The notes: a model not told the origin generated them from the sequence alone. DNA of 50,336 bases from Ilumatobacter sp. (GCA_007693335.1 REDU01000103.1:1-50336), one strand, 5' to 3'; counted from the stretch's first letter, positions 31,393-39,772 are shown. Numbers and translations are program-made.

Positions 31393-32603
31393 GTGCACAC
31401 CACCAGATGGTCGACGGTGAGATCGTGGTAGAGCCGGCGGAGCCGCGCCGCTGCGAAACCCCACGTGTAGCTCGATGCCCGCTCGGCCGCCCGCACCGAC
31501 ATCGCCGCGGCCAGCTCGGGATGGTCGAGGATCCGAGCCACCGCCTCGGCCACGTGGGTGGGGGTGCGATCGGGCACGAGGAACCCGGTCTCGCCGTGGT
31601 CGACCAGGGTGAGCAGGCCACCGACCGCGCTGGCCACCACCGGGATCCCGCACGCGGCGGCCTCGAGCGCCACGAGCCCGAAACTCTCGCTGCGACTCGG
31701 CACCACCACCACGTCGGCGGCCCGGTAGTAGGTCGACAGGATGTGGTGCGGTTGCGGTGGCACGAACCGCACCTGGTCGTGCAGTCCGAGCTCGTCGACG
31801 AGCTCGCGGATCTCGTCGTGCTCACGGACACCGTTCGAACCGCTGGCGCCACCCACCACCAGTAACAGCGCATCGGGACGACCGAGCTCGTACAGCGCTC
31901 GCACGGCCACGTCGGGGCCCTTCAGCGGCTGGATCCGGCCCACGAACAGCAACACCGGCCGATCGTCGGGCAGGTCGAGTGCCGCACGCGCCCCACCGCG
32001 ATCGCCGGGAGCGAAGAACGCGTGCTCGACGCCGGGGGCGATGATCTCGATGCGTCCCTCCGGATCGCCGTAGAGCCGCCGGAACTGGTTCTCCTCCTCG
32101 GTGCAGCTGACGCAGATCGCATCGGCACACGTGGTGATCTCGGCCTCGGCCCGGTCGCGCCACGCCGGCTCGGGATCGCCGCCCTCGGCCTTCACCCGGG
32201 CGAGCGTGTGGAACGTGGCCACGAACGGGATGTCGAGCACGTGCTTGATCCGGTGGGCCACCACACCACTCAGCCAGTAGTTCGCGTGCACGACGTGGGC
32301 GCCGCCGTCACGCTCGAGATGTGCCAGCACTCCGTCGGTGAACGCATCGAGCACGTCACACAACGCCTCTTTGGGGAGGTGATGGGGGCCGGCTTCGATG
32401 TGCACCACCCGGTGGCCGGGCTCGATGAGGACCTCGGGGGGCAGACCCGGTCGATCGGCGCGGGTGTAGGTGACGCACTCGACCCCCGCCTGCGCGAGCG
32501 ACGACACCAGCTCGCGGACGTACACGTTCATCCCGCCGCTGTCGCCCGAACCGGGCTGGACGAGGGGTGACGTGTGGAGGGAGATGACGGCCACTCGTTG
32601 CAC
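31389..32603 (-). CDS. mshA: D-inositol-3-phosphate glycosyltransferase (mycothiol synthesis)
   Basis: Transfers GlcNAc from UDP-GlcNAc to 1L-inositol-1-phosphate, the first step to mycothiol. 404 residues, GT-B fold (GT4). The MshA signature VISLHTSPLVQPGSGDSGGMNVYV opens the protein, spanning more than one short motif (SLHTSP, GDSGGMNVYV). Further on come FHTLARVK, LFVGRIQPLKGPDVAVRAL and the E-x7-E motif SESFGLVALEAAACGIPVVAS. GTG start at 32603, with a TAGGGT hexamer 11 bases upstream on the minus strand. Mycothiol fits the thiol-redox regulators elsewhere in the window. Confidence 0.93.
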   Translation of the reverse strand: MQRVAVISLHTSPLVQPGSGDSGGMNVYVRELVSSLAQAGVECVTYTRADRPGLPPEVLIEPGHRVVHIEAGPHHLPKEALCDVLDAFTDGVLAHLERDGGAHVVHANYWLSGVVAHRIKHVLDIPFVATFHTLARVKAEGGDPEPAWRDRAEAEITTCADAICVSCTEEENQFRRLYGDPEGRIEIIAPGVEHAFFAPGDRGGARAALDLPDDRPVLLFVGRIQPLKGPDVAVRALYELGRPDALLLVVGGASGSNGVREHDEIRELVDELGLHDQVRFVPPQPHHILSTYYRAADVVVVPSRSESFGLVALEAAACGIPVVASAVGGLLTLVDHGETGFLVPDRTPTHVAEAVARILDHPELAAAMSVRAAERASSYTWGFAAARLRRLYHDLTVDHLVVCT

Positions 32604-32638
32604 GACGCTTGCGAACCCTATCGACCGAACGGGCCGGC

Positions 32639-33079
32639 TCAGTCGCCGTGCTCGACCACTGTGTGCTCGATCTCCCCGGGCTCGATCGCGGCGTGGGCTG
32701 CCAGGCTCGAGTCGACGAAGCTGCGGTACACGTCGGTGAGCGCCCGCTTCTGCTCGTCACTCAGGACCGGATCGTGGGCGATCGCCTCGATCACGCCCCC
32801 GGGGCGGTGGTCCTCGTCGCGCAGGAATCCGGCACGGACGTAGAGCGACTCGACGCTGATGCGCAGGGCGTCGGCCACCTGCTGCAGGATCTCGGCCGAC
32901 GGGCGACGCAGCCCCCGCTCGATCTGGGAGAGGTACGGGTTCGACACCCCGGCGACATCGGCCAGTTTCCGGATCGACATCCGGGCGACCTCGCGCTGTT
33001 GACGGATGAAGGCCCCGACCTCGGCCGCCGCGTCCTGGAGCGGATCGCCGGCGGGATCCGGATCGGCGTGGGTCGCCAC
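32639..33079 (-). CDS. XRE-family transcriptional regulator
   Basis: 146 residues. A helix-turn-helix lies at about 21-80 (VGAFIRQQREVARMSIRKL, ADVAGVSNPYLSQIERGLRRPSAEI). A C-terminal acidic helix region (DEQKRALTDVYRSFVDSS) may serve in dimerisation or partner binding. GTG start at 33079, 5 bases after the RsiG-like gene stop; the two are in one operon with the moaD-like gene. Confidence 0.85.
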   Translation of the reverse strand: MATHADPDPAGDPLQDAAAEVGAFIRQQREVARMSIRKLADVAGVSNPYLSQIERGLRRPSAEILQQVADALRISVESLYVRAGFLRDEDHRPGGVIEAIAHDPVLSDEQKRALTDVYRSFVDSSLAAHAAIEPGEIEHTVVEHGD

Positions 33080-33084
33080 CTCGT

Positions 33085-33585
33085 TCAGAACTCCCCGAGC
33101 AGGGTCTCGACCGTGGCCTCACCGTCGCGGTAGCGACGGACCAGCTCGGCGCTCAGGGTGTCGAGGCGGTCGAAGCGCTCGCGCCGGTCGGCCGAGATGC
33201 GCCGCTCGAACTCGGTGAGCGCCTCCGCCAGCCGGGTGGTCTCGTCGAGGTCGAGCTCGTCGAGCCGGCTGAAACCGTTCTCGGCACAGATCGCGTCGAG
33301 CTCGTCGGAGAGCGGGTGGTCGCCGAGGTCGTCGGTCGGACGGGGCGGCCGTGCCGGTCCGCCGGTGAGATGGTGCGACAGCACGATGCGCAGCTCACTC
33401 GGCAGGTCGATCGCCGTCTCACCGCGATCGCGGCGGGTCAGCTCCGACCGGACGAGGTCGAGCCGGGCCTGGGCCACGCGTCGCACGTACGACACGACAT
33501 CGTCCTCGCGCTGGAGACGCGTGCGCAGCCGCCGCAACTCGTCGAGTGACAGCTGCGTGGGGTCGGACGGGTCGTGGTCGGTCAC
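33085..33585 (-). CDS. RsiG-like putative c-di-GMP-binding protein
   Basis: 166 residues, mostly coiled-coil helices. The N-terminal half has LSLDELRRLRTRLQ and then a stretch that fits the RsiG c-di-GMP motif E(X)3S(X)2R(X)3Q(X)3D: D28, S32, R35, Q39 and D43, with Asp for Glu at the first position and Glu27 next to it. RsiG is an anti-sigma factor in Streptomyces that holds WhiG when c-di-GMP is bound; older forms act as homodimers. No WhiG-type sigma gene is in this window. The neighbour is an XRE regulator. The start is GTGA-overlapped with the moaD-like stop. Confidence 0.75.
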   Translation of the reverse strand: MTDHDPSDPTQLSLDELRRLRTRLQREDDVVSYVRRVAQARLDLVRSELTRRDRGETAIDLPSELRIVLSHHLTGGPARPPRPTDDLGDHPLSDELDAICAENGFSRLDELDLDETTRLAEALTEFERRISADRRERFDRLDTLSAELVRRYRDGEATVETLLGEF

Positions 33586-33920
33586 GGGGTCTCCTGGATC
33601 ATTGGACCGGGGATCAGTTGGCCGGGGATCAGTCGGCCGGGGAACAGTCGGCCGGGGCCGACGGTGGGCCGGGCCGACTCGGTGGCGCCGCCGGAGACGG
33701 GGGGCAGCACCGCCACCTCGTCGTCGGGTCCGACGGGGGTGTGCTCGGGCACCGATTCACCGTTCACCCAGACTCGGCACGTCGTGAGCACGTCGGTGAA
33801 TGCCTGGCCGTAGCGATCGCACGCGGAGCGCAGCACCTCGTCGACGGTGGAGCCGGGCAGTTCGTCACGCCCGCGGCCGGCCGCTTCCCTCGCAGACGCG
33901 AAGAACCGAACGTTCGCCAT
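33582..33920 (-). CDS. MoaD/ThiS-family sulfur-carrier protein with a repeat-built C-terminal tail
   Basis: 112 residues. The ubiquitin-like fold runs from ANVRFFASAREAAGR to DDEVAVLPPVSGG, ending at the family's Gly-Gly at residues 77-78. In working MoaD/ThiS proteins this Gly-Gly is the C-terminus that is adenylated and thiocarboxylated. Here 34 further residues follow, built from a 15-base tandem repeat (PGRLF-PGRLI-PGQLI-PGPMI). Either the tail is cut off before use, or the protein no longer carries sulfur. ATG start with TACGCT 7 bases upstream. Confidence 0.82.
   Translation of the reverse strand: MANVRFFASAREAAGRGRDELPGSTVDEVLRSACDRYGQAFTDVLTTCRVWVNGESVPEHTPVGPDDEVAVLPPVSGGATESARPTVGPGRLFPGRLIPGQLIPGPMIQETP
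33597..33656. repeat. 15-bp tandem repeat (four units) in the moaD-like tail
   Basis: Units on the plus strand are GATCATTGGACCGGG, GATCAGTTGGCCGGG, GATCAGTCGGCCGGG and GAACAGTCGGCCGGG. Translated on the minus strand each gives a Pro-Gly-x-Leu/Met-Ile/Phe pentapeptide. The period keeps the frame, so copy number can change without loss of the downstream overlap with the RsiG-like gene. Confidence 0.9.
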
Positions 33921-33927
33921 GTCGGTC

Positions 33928-33933
33928 AGCGTA
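33928..33933 (-). promoter_or_regulatory. -10 of the moaD-rsiG-xre operon (leaderless)
   Basis: Minus-strand TACGCT ends 7 bases before ATG 33920. Confidence 0.45.
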
Positions 33934-34207
33934 CCCGTACTGCCGACGCCGACCGGGATGCCGCCGCCGAAGGTCCGGGCCGACGATCGGGCACGAGACC
34001 GGCCTGGCGTTCGTGTCCGGCGCGAACGATGGCACGAACGATGACGGGTCCGCCCCGTGCCCTCGCTTCCGACCATGTGTCCGCGTCCCTCCCTGGGTGG
34101 CGGGTGTGGAGACCCGCTCGTCCTCCCATCGGCGGGCGCTCCGACCGACTTGAGCACACGGCCGGGCTCCAGGTTCGAGCTGCAGCGCCGGGCGACGGGT
34201 CGAGCGG

Positions 34208-34213
34208 TAACCT
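34208..34213 (+). promoter_or_regulatory. -10 of the cyclophilin gene (leaderless)
   Basis: TAACCT ends 9 bases before GTG 34223. Confidence 0.45.
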
Positions 34214-34222
34214 CCAACGCTC

Positions 34223-35047
34223 GTGGGCACCGAGAAGCGCGAACGACAGAAATCCAACCGGGCACTGAAGCTCGAGCAGGAGCAGCGCGAGGCACGAACC
34301 CGGCAGACGCGCCGCAAGATCCTGCGGGCCGTTGCGATCGTGGTGATCGGTCTGGCCGGCGTGGTGCTGATCGCCTGGATCGGGGGAGCGTTCGACAGCG
34401 ACCAGGCGCTGGCACCAGCGCCCACCACCACCGTGCCCGCCGACGACGCCGACACCGCGCCCGACACCGACACCGACACCGACACCGGCGAGGTGGCGCC
34501 CGACGGGTGCCCCGCCACCGACGGATCGGAGTCGCAGCGGCGAGAGTTCTCCGAGCCACCGCCGATGTGTCTCACCGAGGGCACGCAGTACTCGGCCGTC
34601 GTCACGACCAACTTCGGCGAGTACACCATCGAGTTCGATGCCGAGCAGGCGCCACTCACCGTGAACAACTTCGTCACGCTCGCCCGATACCAGTACTTCG
34701 ACGACACCGAGTGCCACCGGATCATCCCCGACTTCGTGGTGCAGTGCGGCGATCCCACGGCCACGGGCACCGGCGGTCCCGGCTACCGGTTCGACGACGA
34801 ACTCCCCGAACCCGGTCAGTACGAGCTCGGCTCGGTGGCGATGGCCAACAGCGGCCCCGACACCAACGGCAGCCAGTTCTTCATCATCTCCGGCCCCGAC
34901 GGTGCGGCCCTGCCGCCCAACTTCAGCCTCTTCGGACAGGTGACCGACGGTCTCGACACGGTGGCCGCGATGGACGCCGCGGGCACGCCCGGTGGCGAAC
35001 CGAGCGAGACCGTCCGCATCGAGACCGTCGAGATCGTCACCAGCTGA
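34223..35047 (+). CDS. Membrane-anchored cyclophilin-type peptidyl-prolyl isomerase
   Basis: 274 residues. A basic N-terminus (KRERQKSNRALKLEQEQ) precedes one membrane helix (VAIVVIGLAGVVLIAWIGG, about 37-55). An acidic linker contains a (Asp-Thr)n repeat encoded by a GACACC-type repeat near 34465-34490. The cyclophilin domain follows (about 125-272) with YTIEFDAEQAPLTVNNFV, HRIIPDFVVQCGDPTATGTGGPGY, NSGPDTNGSQFFI and FSLFGQVTDGLD. The active-site Arg (HRIIP) is kept. It would fold proteins outside the membrane. Confidence 0.92.
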   Translation: MGTEKRERQKSNRALKLEQEQREARTRQTRRKILRAVAIVVIGLAGVVLIAWIGGAFDSDQALAPAPTTTVPADDADTAPDTDTDTDTGEVAPDGCPATDGSESQRREFSEPPPMCLTEGTQYSAVVTTNFGEYTIEFDAEQAPLTVNNFVTLARYQYFDDTECHRIIPDFVVQCGDPTATGTGGPGYRFDDELPEPGQYELGSVAMANSGPDTNGSQFFIISGPDGAALPPNFSLFGQVTDGLDTVAAMDAAGTPGGEPSETVRIETVEIVTS

Positions 35048-35056
35048 CGCTCGCGT

Positions 35057-35683
35057 CTACGTGGGCAGTTGGCCGTGGACCACCACGTCGCCCACGATCG
35101 ACCAGTCGGCGCCCCGTCGCACCAGCGCGGTGCCGGTCGGGAGCTCCACGAGCGGCACGTCCGCGAGGTCGCGGGTGCGGTGCAGGCGTTCCTCGGTCCA
35201 CGTCTCGGTCTCGGTTGCGATCGCGAGCTGCTCCACGAGCCCGAGCCCGATGGTGAATGCGCCACCGCGGGGATCGGTCATGGGATCGCACAGCGCCGCC
35301 GCACTGCCGGCCACGCCCACCACGAGCCCGTCGGCCGCCACCACCCCCGACAGCGCCTCCCACAGCGGGGTGTCGGTGAGGACGCTGCGCAGGTGGATCG
35401 GTGAGTCGCCCACCACGTACACCGCGCGTGCTGCCGCCACGGTGTCCGCCGGCCCCGGTTCGAGTGCCTCGGACCGGCCGAACACCATGAGCGGTTCGAT
35501 CGACACGCCCATCCGCAGCCCCCACGCCGTGGCGGCGTCGACGAGCTCGGAAGGATTCTCGTACGCGTCGGCCGTCGGGAGCACCACCACCCGGCTCACG
35601 CCGGCCTCGGTGAGCAACTGACGATCGAGATCGTCGTTGGCGGCGAAGGGGCCGCCTCCCTGGAGAGCGAGGATCCCGGTCAT
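35057..35683 (-). CDS. Peptidase S51-like (cyanophycinase/dipeptidase E fold) protein, nucleophile motif altered
   Basis: 208 residues. The N-terminal ILALQGGGPFAANDDLDRQLL, VVVLPTADAY and the elbow region VVGVAGSAAALCDPM place it in the S51-like group. Active members have GxSAGA at the elbow; here it reads GVAGSAA, so the catalytic Ser position appears to be Ala and a Ser sits two residues later. It may be inactive, or use the shifted Ser. It ends 9 bases from the convergent cyclophilin gene. Leaderless start at 35683. Confidence 0.78.
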   Translation of the reverse strand: MTGILALQGGGPFAANDDLDRQLLTEAGVSRVVVLPTADAYENPSELVDAATAWGLRMGVSIEPLMVFGRSEALEPGPADTVAAARAVYVVGDSPIHLRSVLTDTPLWEALSGVVAADGLVVGVAGSAAALCDPMTDPRGGAFTIGLGLVEQLAIATETETWTEERLHRTRDLADVPLVELPTGTALVRRGADWSIVGDVVVHGQLPT

Positions 35684-35690
35684 GGTCGGG

Positions 35691-35696
35691 ACACTA
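35691..35696 (-). promoter_or_regulatory. -10 of the S51-like gene (leaderless)
   Basis: Minus-strand TAGTGT ends 7 bases before ATG 35683, indicating a transcript separate from the Mrp operon upstream. Confidence 0.4.
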
Positions 35697-35725
35697 GTGG
35701 CGCCCCACCCACCGATCGTGGGCCC

Positions 35726-37201
35726 TCAGGGGAGGAGGCGATCGGCCACCGGGCTCAGGACCTCGTCGACCATCACCACGTTGAACACGCCGAGCACGAG
35801 CACCGCCACCGCCAGCACGCCGATCGGCAGGAGTATCGCCGGCCGCGCCTCGGTGACCGGCTCGTGGTCGGCATCGCGTGAGCGGAACCAGATCGACTCG
35901 AGGATGCGCAGGAAGTAGATCAGCGTGAGCACGCTCGACGCCACGATCACCACCGCCACCAACCAGCGATCGGTGCCGACGGCACCCGACACGAGGTACC
36001 ACTTGGAGAAGAAGCCTGCGGTGGGCGGTAGCCCCACCATCGACACGGCAGCCACCGTGAACGCCACCATCGTCCAGGGCATCAGCCGACCCAGCCCGGC
36101 GAAGTCCGCGATCTTCTTGGTGCGCGCCTGTTCGATCACGGCGCCCGCCACGAAGAACAGACAGGCCTTCATCGCCGCGTGGTTGACCACGTGGAGCAAC
36201 GCTCCCACCAGCGCCAACGGCGTGGCCAGGCCGATACCGATGGCGATGTACCCGAGCTGCGCCACGGTGCTGTGGGCGAGCATGCGCTTGAGATCCGTCT
36301 GCCGGATGGCCGACACCGAGCCCACGATCACCCCCGCCACCCCGAACCAGGTGAGCAGGGCGAGCACGGGCAGGTCGTCCACCACGTAGCGCGGCGGGAA
36401 CACGTCGAGCAGGATCCGGATGAGCGCGTACGCCGCCACCTTCACCTGTACCGACGCCAGCAGGGCGGCCACCGCGGGCGGTGCATGGCTGTGGGCGTCG
36501 GGCAGCCACACATGGAGCGGGAAGATCGCCATCTTCGTGCCCAGCCCGATCACGATGAGCGCCGTGGCTGCGGCCGTGGTGGGCGAGCCCGTGAGCTCCG
36601 CGAGCGCCGGCGTCACCGAGTCCATCCCGAGGGTGCCGGTCGTGAAGTACACGAAGCCGACCCCGAGCAGGTAGAGGCTGCTGCCGACCGTGCCGATGAG
36701 GAGATAGCGGTAGCTCGCCACCGCGGCTGCCGGCCCACCGAGCGCGATCAGTGCGTACGACGCGATCGAGTAGATCTCGAGGCTCACGAACAGGTTGAAG
36801 AGGTCGCCCGCCACCACGACACCGAGGAGTGCGCCCAACAGCAGGAGCACGAGGGCGTGCAGGAACACCCCACGTTCGGCCTCGAGACCGAACCCGACCC
36901 TCGTCGGGTACACGAGAACCAGGAACCCGATCGCGCCCACCAGCACGGCCACGAAGCCGGCCAGCGGATCGAGCACGTACTCGATACCGAGCGGCGCCGC
37001 CCAACCGCCCATCGGATGCACCAACGGACCCTCGTCGAGCGACCGCACGAGTCCCCACACCGCCAGCACGGTCACGACGCCCGTCGCCAGCACGGCCACG
37101 CCACGGGCGGCGCGGGGCACGGTCACGGCCGCCACCGCCGCCACGACCGCAGCCGTGAACGGCACGATCGTGAGGAGCGCAGGCAGCATCGAGCGGGTCA
37201 T
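35726..37201 (-). CDS. MrpD/MbhH-type antiporter subunit (second Mrp locus)
   Basis: 491 residues, about 14 membrane helices. Proton-conducting fold of NuoN/MrpD: key Glu in FVSLEIYSIASYALIALGG, key Lys in GLGTKMAIFPLHVWLPDAHSHAP, and RQTDLKRMLAHSTVAQLGYI. Last gene of the second Mrp operon; its start overlaps the upstream stop by 4 bases. Confidence 0.9.
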   Translation of the reverse strand: MTRSMLPALLTIVPFTAAVVAAVAAVTVPRAARGVAVLATGVVTVLAVWGLVRSLDEGPLVHPMGGWAAPLGIEYVLDPLAGFVAVLVGAIGFLVLVYPTRVGFGLEAERGVFLHALVLLLLGALLGVVVAGDLFNLFVSLEIYSIASYALIALGGPAAAVASYRYLLIGTVGSSLYLLGVGFVYFTTGTLGMDSVTPALAELTGSPTTAAATALIVIGLGTKMAIFPLHVWLPDAHSHAPPAVAALLASVQVKVAAYALIRILLDVFPPRYVVDDLPVLALLTWFGVAGVIVGSVSAIRQTDLKRMLAHSTVAQLGYIAIGIGLATPLALVGALLHVVNHAAMKACLFFVAGAVIEQARTKKIADFAGLGRLMPWTMVAFTVAAVSMVGLPPTAGFFSKWYLVSGAVGTDRWLVAVVIVASSVLTLIYFLRILESIWFRSRDADHEPVTEARPAILLPIGVLAVAVLVLGVFNVVMVDEVLSPVADRLLP

Positions 37202-37569
37202 CGATCGGCCTCGCTGGCCGACAGCTCGGCATCATCCAGCGTGCCGTATGCGTGTTTGATCGTGACGATCAACGACAGCGCCACGCCGATCACCGCCACC
37301 CCGACCACCAGGGCGGTCAGGATCAGCAGGTGCGGGAGCGGATTGACGTATGCATCGGGGTCGGGACCGACCGCCGGGTCGATCACCGGCACATCGCCGT
37401 CTTCGCGCACGCTGCCCTCGATGAAGAAGATGAACACGGCGGTCTGGAAGAGCACGAGGCCGACGAGCTTCTTCACCAGGTGGCGCTCGGTGAGCAGCGT
37501 GAACAATCCGAGCGAGAGCAACGCCACCACGAACAGGTAGACGTACCGGTCGGCCAACAGCTCCAACAT
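37198..37569 (-). CDS. MrpC/NuoK-type subunit (second Mrp locus)
   Basis: 123 residues, three membrane helices (YLFVVALLSLGLFTLLTERH, LVGLVLFQTAVFIFFI and LILTALVVGVAVIGVALSLIV). MrpC and NuoK share this layout. A loop of about 25 residues after helix 2 is longer than usual. It overlaps its neighbours by 1 and 4 bases. Confidence 0.87.
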   Translation of the reverse strand: MLELLADRYVYLFVVALLSLGLFTLLTERHLVKKLVGLVLFQTAVFIFFIEGSVREDGDVPVIDPAVGPDPDAYVNPLPHLLILTALVVGVAVIGVALSLIVTIKHAYGTLDDAELSASEADR

Positions 37570-38015
37570 CAGCGCAGCTGCTCCTGGGCGATCGCCGAGA
37601 GCCGATCGAAGATCAGCAGGATCCCGCCGAACACCACGGCCCCGACGCCGAACTCGACCACGAGGATCCCGAGATAGCGGCGACGCGACTCGGTGAGCGA
37701 CTCGATGGGCACCGCGGCGTAGTCGAGCAGCGCGCCCCCGGTGAACAGCGGCACGATGGCCGACAGCAGGAACAGCCCCATCCCGATGAACATCGCGACG
37801 ATCGCGGTCCACTCCGGCACGCACCGATCGACGATCTCGCGATCGACCGTCAGACGTGCCAGCACCACACCCACGGCCAGCACCACCCCGCCGGCGAAAC
37901 CGCCACCCGGGCCGTAGTGCCCGTGGGCGATCACGTACACCCCGAACACCAGCACGAACGGCATGGCCAGGGCCGACACCACGCGGACGTTCTCGCTCGG
38001 GTGACGGCCGATCAC
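37569..38015 (-). CDS. MrpB-type (MnhB) subunit (second Mrp locus)
   Basis: 148 residues, four helices. The MnhB signature is VFGVYVIAHGHYGPGGGFAGGVVLA. Overlaps the next gene start by 1 base. In the Mbh order this is MbhF. Confidence 0.88.
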   Translation of the reverse strand: MIGRHPSENVRVVSALAMPFVLVFGVYVIAHGHYGPGGGFAGGVVLAVGVVLARLTVDREIVDRCVPEWTAIVAMFIGMGLFLLSAIVPLFTGGALLDYAAVPIESLTESRRRYLGILVVEFGVGAVVFGGILLIFDRLSAIAQEQLR

Positions 38016-38572
38016 GTCGACTCCTCCTCGCGGATCGGGCGGTCGCTGCGCCGGCGCACGTGCAACACCAACGTGACCGACAGCGCAGCGGTGAACACGA
38101 CCAGGGTCTCGCCGAGGGTGTCCATCGAGCGGTAGTCGGCCAGCACGGCGGTCACCACGTTGGGGGTTTCACTGTCGATCAGCGACCGCTCGGTGTAGCT
38201 CCGTGCCACGCCCTGGTGCCCGGGCGCGGTCGGATCGCCGCGGTCGGGCAGGTCGACGCTGGCGAACAACAGCAGCCCGGCGAACACCAGCACGAGCGGA
38301 CCTGCGATCAACACGGCCCGACGGTCGCGACCCGCCGCACGATCACCGGTCACCAGCACGGCCACGAGCAGCAGGACACCCACGAATGCCGAGCCGAGCA
38401 CGGCCTCCACGAACGCCACATCGGGCGCACCCATGCCGGCGAACAGCAGCGCCACGAAGAGGCTGAAGGCGGCCAGCACGGCCACGGTGGCGATCATCGA
38501 CCGAACCGTCACGGCCACCACGGCGCACGCGAACAGCAAGGTGAGCAAGAGCAGGTCGAGCTGCCAGATCAT
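38012..38572 (-). CDS. MbhD+MbhE-type subunit (equivalent to the MrpA C-terminal part)
   Basis: 186 residues, about five helices. The MbhD-like part has GMGAPDVAFVEAVLGSAFVGVLLLVAV. The MbhE-like part has NVVTAVLADYRSMDTLGETLVVFTAALSVTLVL. The same two elements close the large MrpA at 46999-49365 (QGAPDLALTQLVIETLA, FRGLDTLGEITVLL). Here they are a separate gene, as in Mbh-type complexes. Confidence 0.85.
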   Translation of the reverse strand: MIWQLDLLLLTLLFACAVVAVTVRSMIATVAVLAAFSLFVALLFAGMGAPDVAFVEAVLGSAFVGVLLLVAVLVTGDRAAGRDRRAVLIAGPLVLVFAGLLLFASVDLPDRGDPTAPGHQGVARSYTERSLIDSETPNVVTAVLADYRSMDTLGETLVVFTAALSVTLVLHVRRRSDRPIREEEST

Positions 38573-38940
38573 GTCGAGCCCTCCGCGCTGTCGTCGCCGG
38601 CACGACCGTCTCGACCGCCGTCGCCGTCGTCGCCGCCGCTGTGTACGTGGAGGATCTCGGGCCGGCGCACCGCGCTGCGGGCCAGGGCATGGATGGCGGT
38701 GGGGTTCACGAGCAAGGAGAACCCGGCGATGAGTGCGAGCTGCAGACTGCCCGCACCGAAACGGTTGAGCACGATGAGACCGAGGAACACCAGCACCAGT
38801 CCGAGGGTCTCGGCCTTGGCGACCGCGTGGGCCCGCGTCCAGAAGTCGGGGAAGCGCACGAGCCCGAGCGCGCTGATGGCCAAGAACGCGGTGCCGGCGA
38901 CCAGGAGCACGACGGCGACGGTGTCGATCACGGGATCCAT
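38569..38940 (-). CDS. MrpG-type (MnhG) subunit (second Mrp locus)
   Basis: 123 residues. Three helices with the family stretch LGLVRFPDFWTRAHAVAKAETLGLVLVFLG. An acidic, Gly/Asp/Arg-rich C-terminal tail of about 30 residues is added. Overlaps the next gene by 4 bases. Confidence 0.88.
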   Translation of the reverse strand: MDPVIDTVAVVLLVAGTAFLAISALGLVRFPDFWTRAHAVAKAETLGLVLVFLGLIVLNRFGAGSLQLALIAGFSLLVNPTAIHALARSAVRRPEILHVHSGGDDGDGGRDGRAGDDSAEGST

Positions 38941-39206
38941 CAGCGCGCGCTCCTGCTGTCGAGATAGCGCGCGAACGCCAGCGGGAACAGGAAGGCCAAG
39001 AGCGCGTACGAGAGACCGATGTCGACGAACAGCTCGGGACGACCGAAGATGAACCCGATCAGCATCAGCAGCACCACGCTCGTGACGGCGCCGAACGAGG
39101 CCGAGAGCAGGCGGTCGAGCACCGTCGGTCCACGCGCCACCCCGATCACGGCCGTGATCGTGAGCAGGCCGACCAGGAACGCCAGCACGACCAGCAGACC
39201 CGTCAT
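38940..39206 (-). CDS. MrpF-type (MnhF) subunit (second Mrp locus)
   Basis: 88 residues, three helices, with ARGPTVLDRLLSASFGAVTSVVLLML and DIGLSYALLAFLFPLAFARYL. Its stop and the MrpG-type start share one base. Confidence 0.88.
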   Translation of the reverse strand: MTGLLVVLAFLVGLLTITAVIGVARGPTVLDRLLSASFGAVTSVVLLMLIGFIFGRPELFVDIGLSYALLAFLFPLAFARYLDSRSAR

Positions 39207-39772
39207 CGGACGTCGCCCTCCCTGATCGTGGAGGGGTCCACCGGCGGCTGTTCGTCCTCGAGGAAGACGGCCGCGATCTTGTTCTGCAGGCGTCCGGAGA
39301 CCAGATCGTCCACCTGGTTCGGGGCCAGTGCGTGCACGGTGAACACGTCGCCTTCGATGTCGACGGTGAGCGTGCCGGGTACCAGCGAGATCGCGTTGGC
39401 CAGCGTGGCCCGGGCGATGGGTCGGCGGAGCTGCGTCCGGAAGCGAAGGGTGCACGGATCGAGCGGCATCCTGGGCGAGAGGGCGATCACGGCGAGCTGC
39501 ACGCTGGCCACGAGGACGCGTCCACCCATCCACACGGTGAAGCCGACCCCGCGCAGCAGCGCGGGCGGGAGCGAACCGATGGGGAGGTGATCGCCATCGG
39601 GCCGGAGTGCACGCCCGGTGATGCGGTGCGTCACGGCCGTGACCGCGATGGCGGTGACGAGGCCCATCACGATGAAGAGCGGCTCGAACCGACCCGACAG
39701 CGCGAGCCAGAACGCGAACAGGATGACCGCCTGGACGATGGTCGTGCGTCGGATCTCAGGGCGATGGATCAT
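39203..39772 (-). CDS. MrpE-type (MnhE) subunit (second Mrp locus)
   Basis: 189 residues. N-terminal helices (VQAVILFAFWLALSG) are followed by the MnhE core RATLANAISLVPGTLTVDIEGDVFTVHAL. ATG 39772 was chosen because it makes the usual 4-base overlap with the preceding stop. Confidence 0.87.
   Translation of the reverse strand: MIHRPEIRRTTIVQAVILFAFWLALSGRFEPLFIVMGLVTAIAVTAVTHRITGRALRPDGDHLPIGSLPPALLRGVGFTVWMGGRVLVASVQLAVIALSPRMPLDPCTLRFRTQLRRPIARATLANAISLVPGTLTVDIEGDVFTVHALAPNQVDDLVSGRLQNKIAAVFLEDEQPPVDPSTIREGDVR

Larger units (their letters stand above)
33921..34222. other. Divergent intergenic region
   Basis: About 300 bases between the moaD-like gene and the cyclophilin gene. The -10 TACGCT of the moaD-like operon (minus strand, 33928-33933) lies 7 bases before its ATG and the cyclophilin -10 lies at 34208-34213. 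No other element was seen between them. Confidence 0.5.

Noticed and set aside
33582-34559. A longer upstream start for the moaD-like frame (325 codons)
   Set aside because: The upstream part is Arg/Ser-rich shadow sequence. The ATG at 33920 begins the family domain and has a -10 hexamer 7 bases before it.
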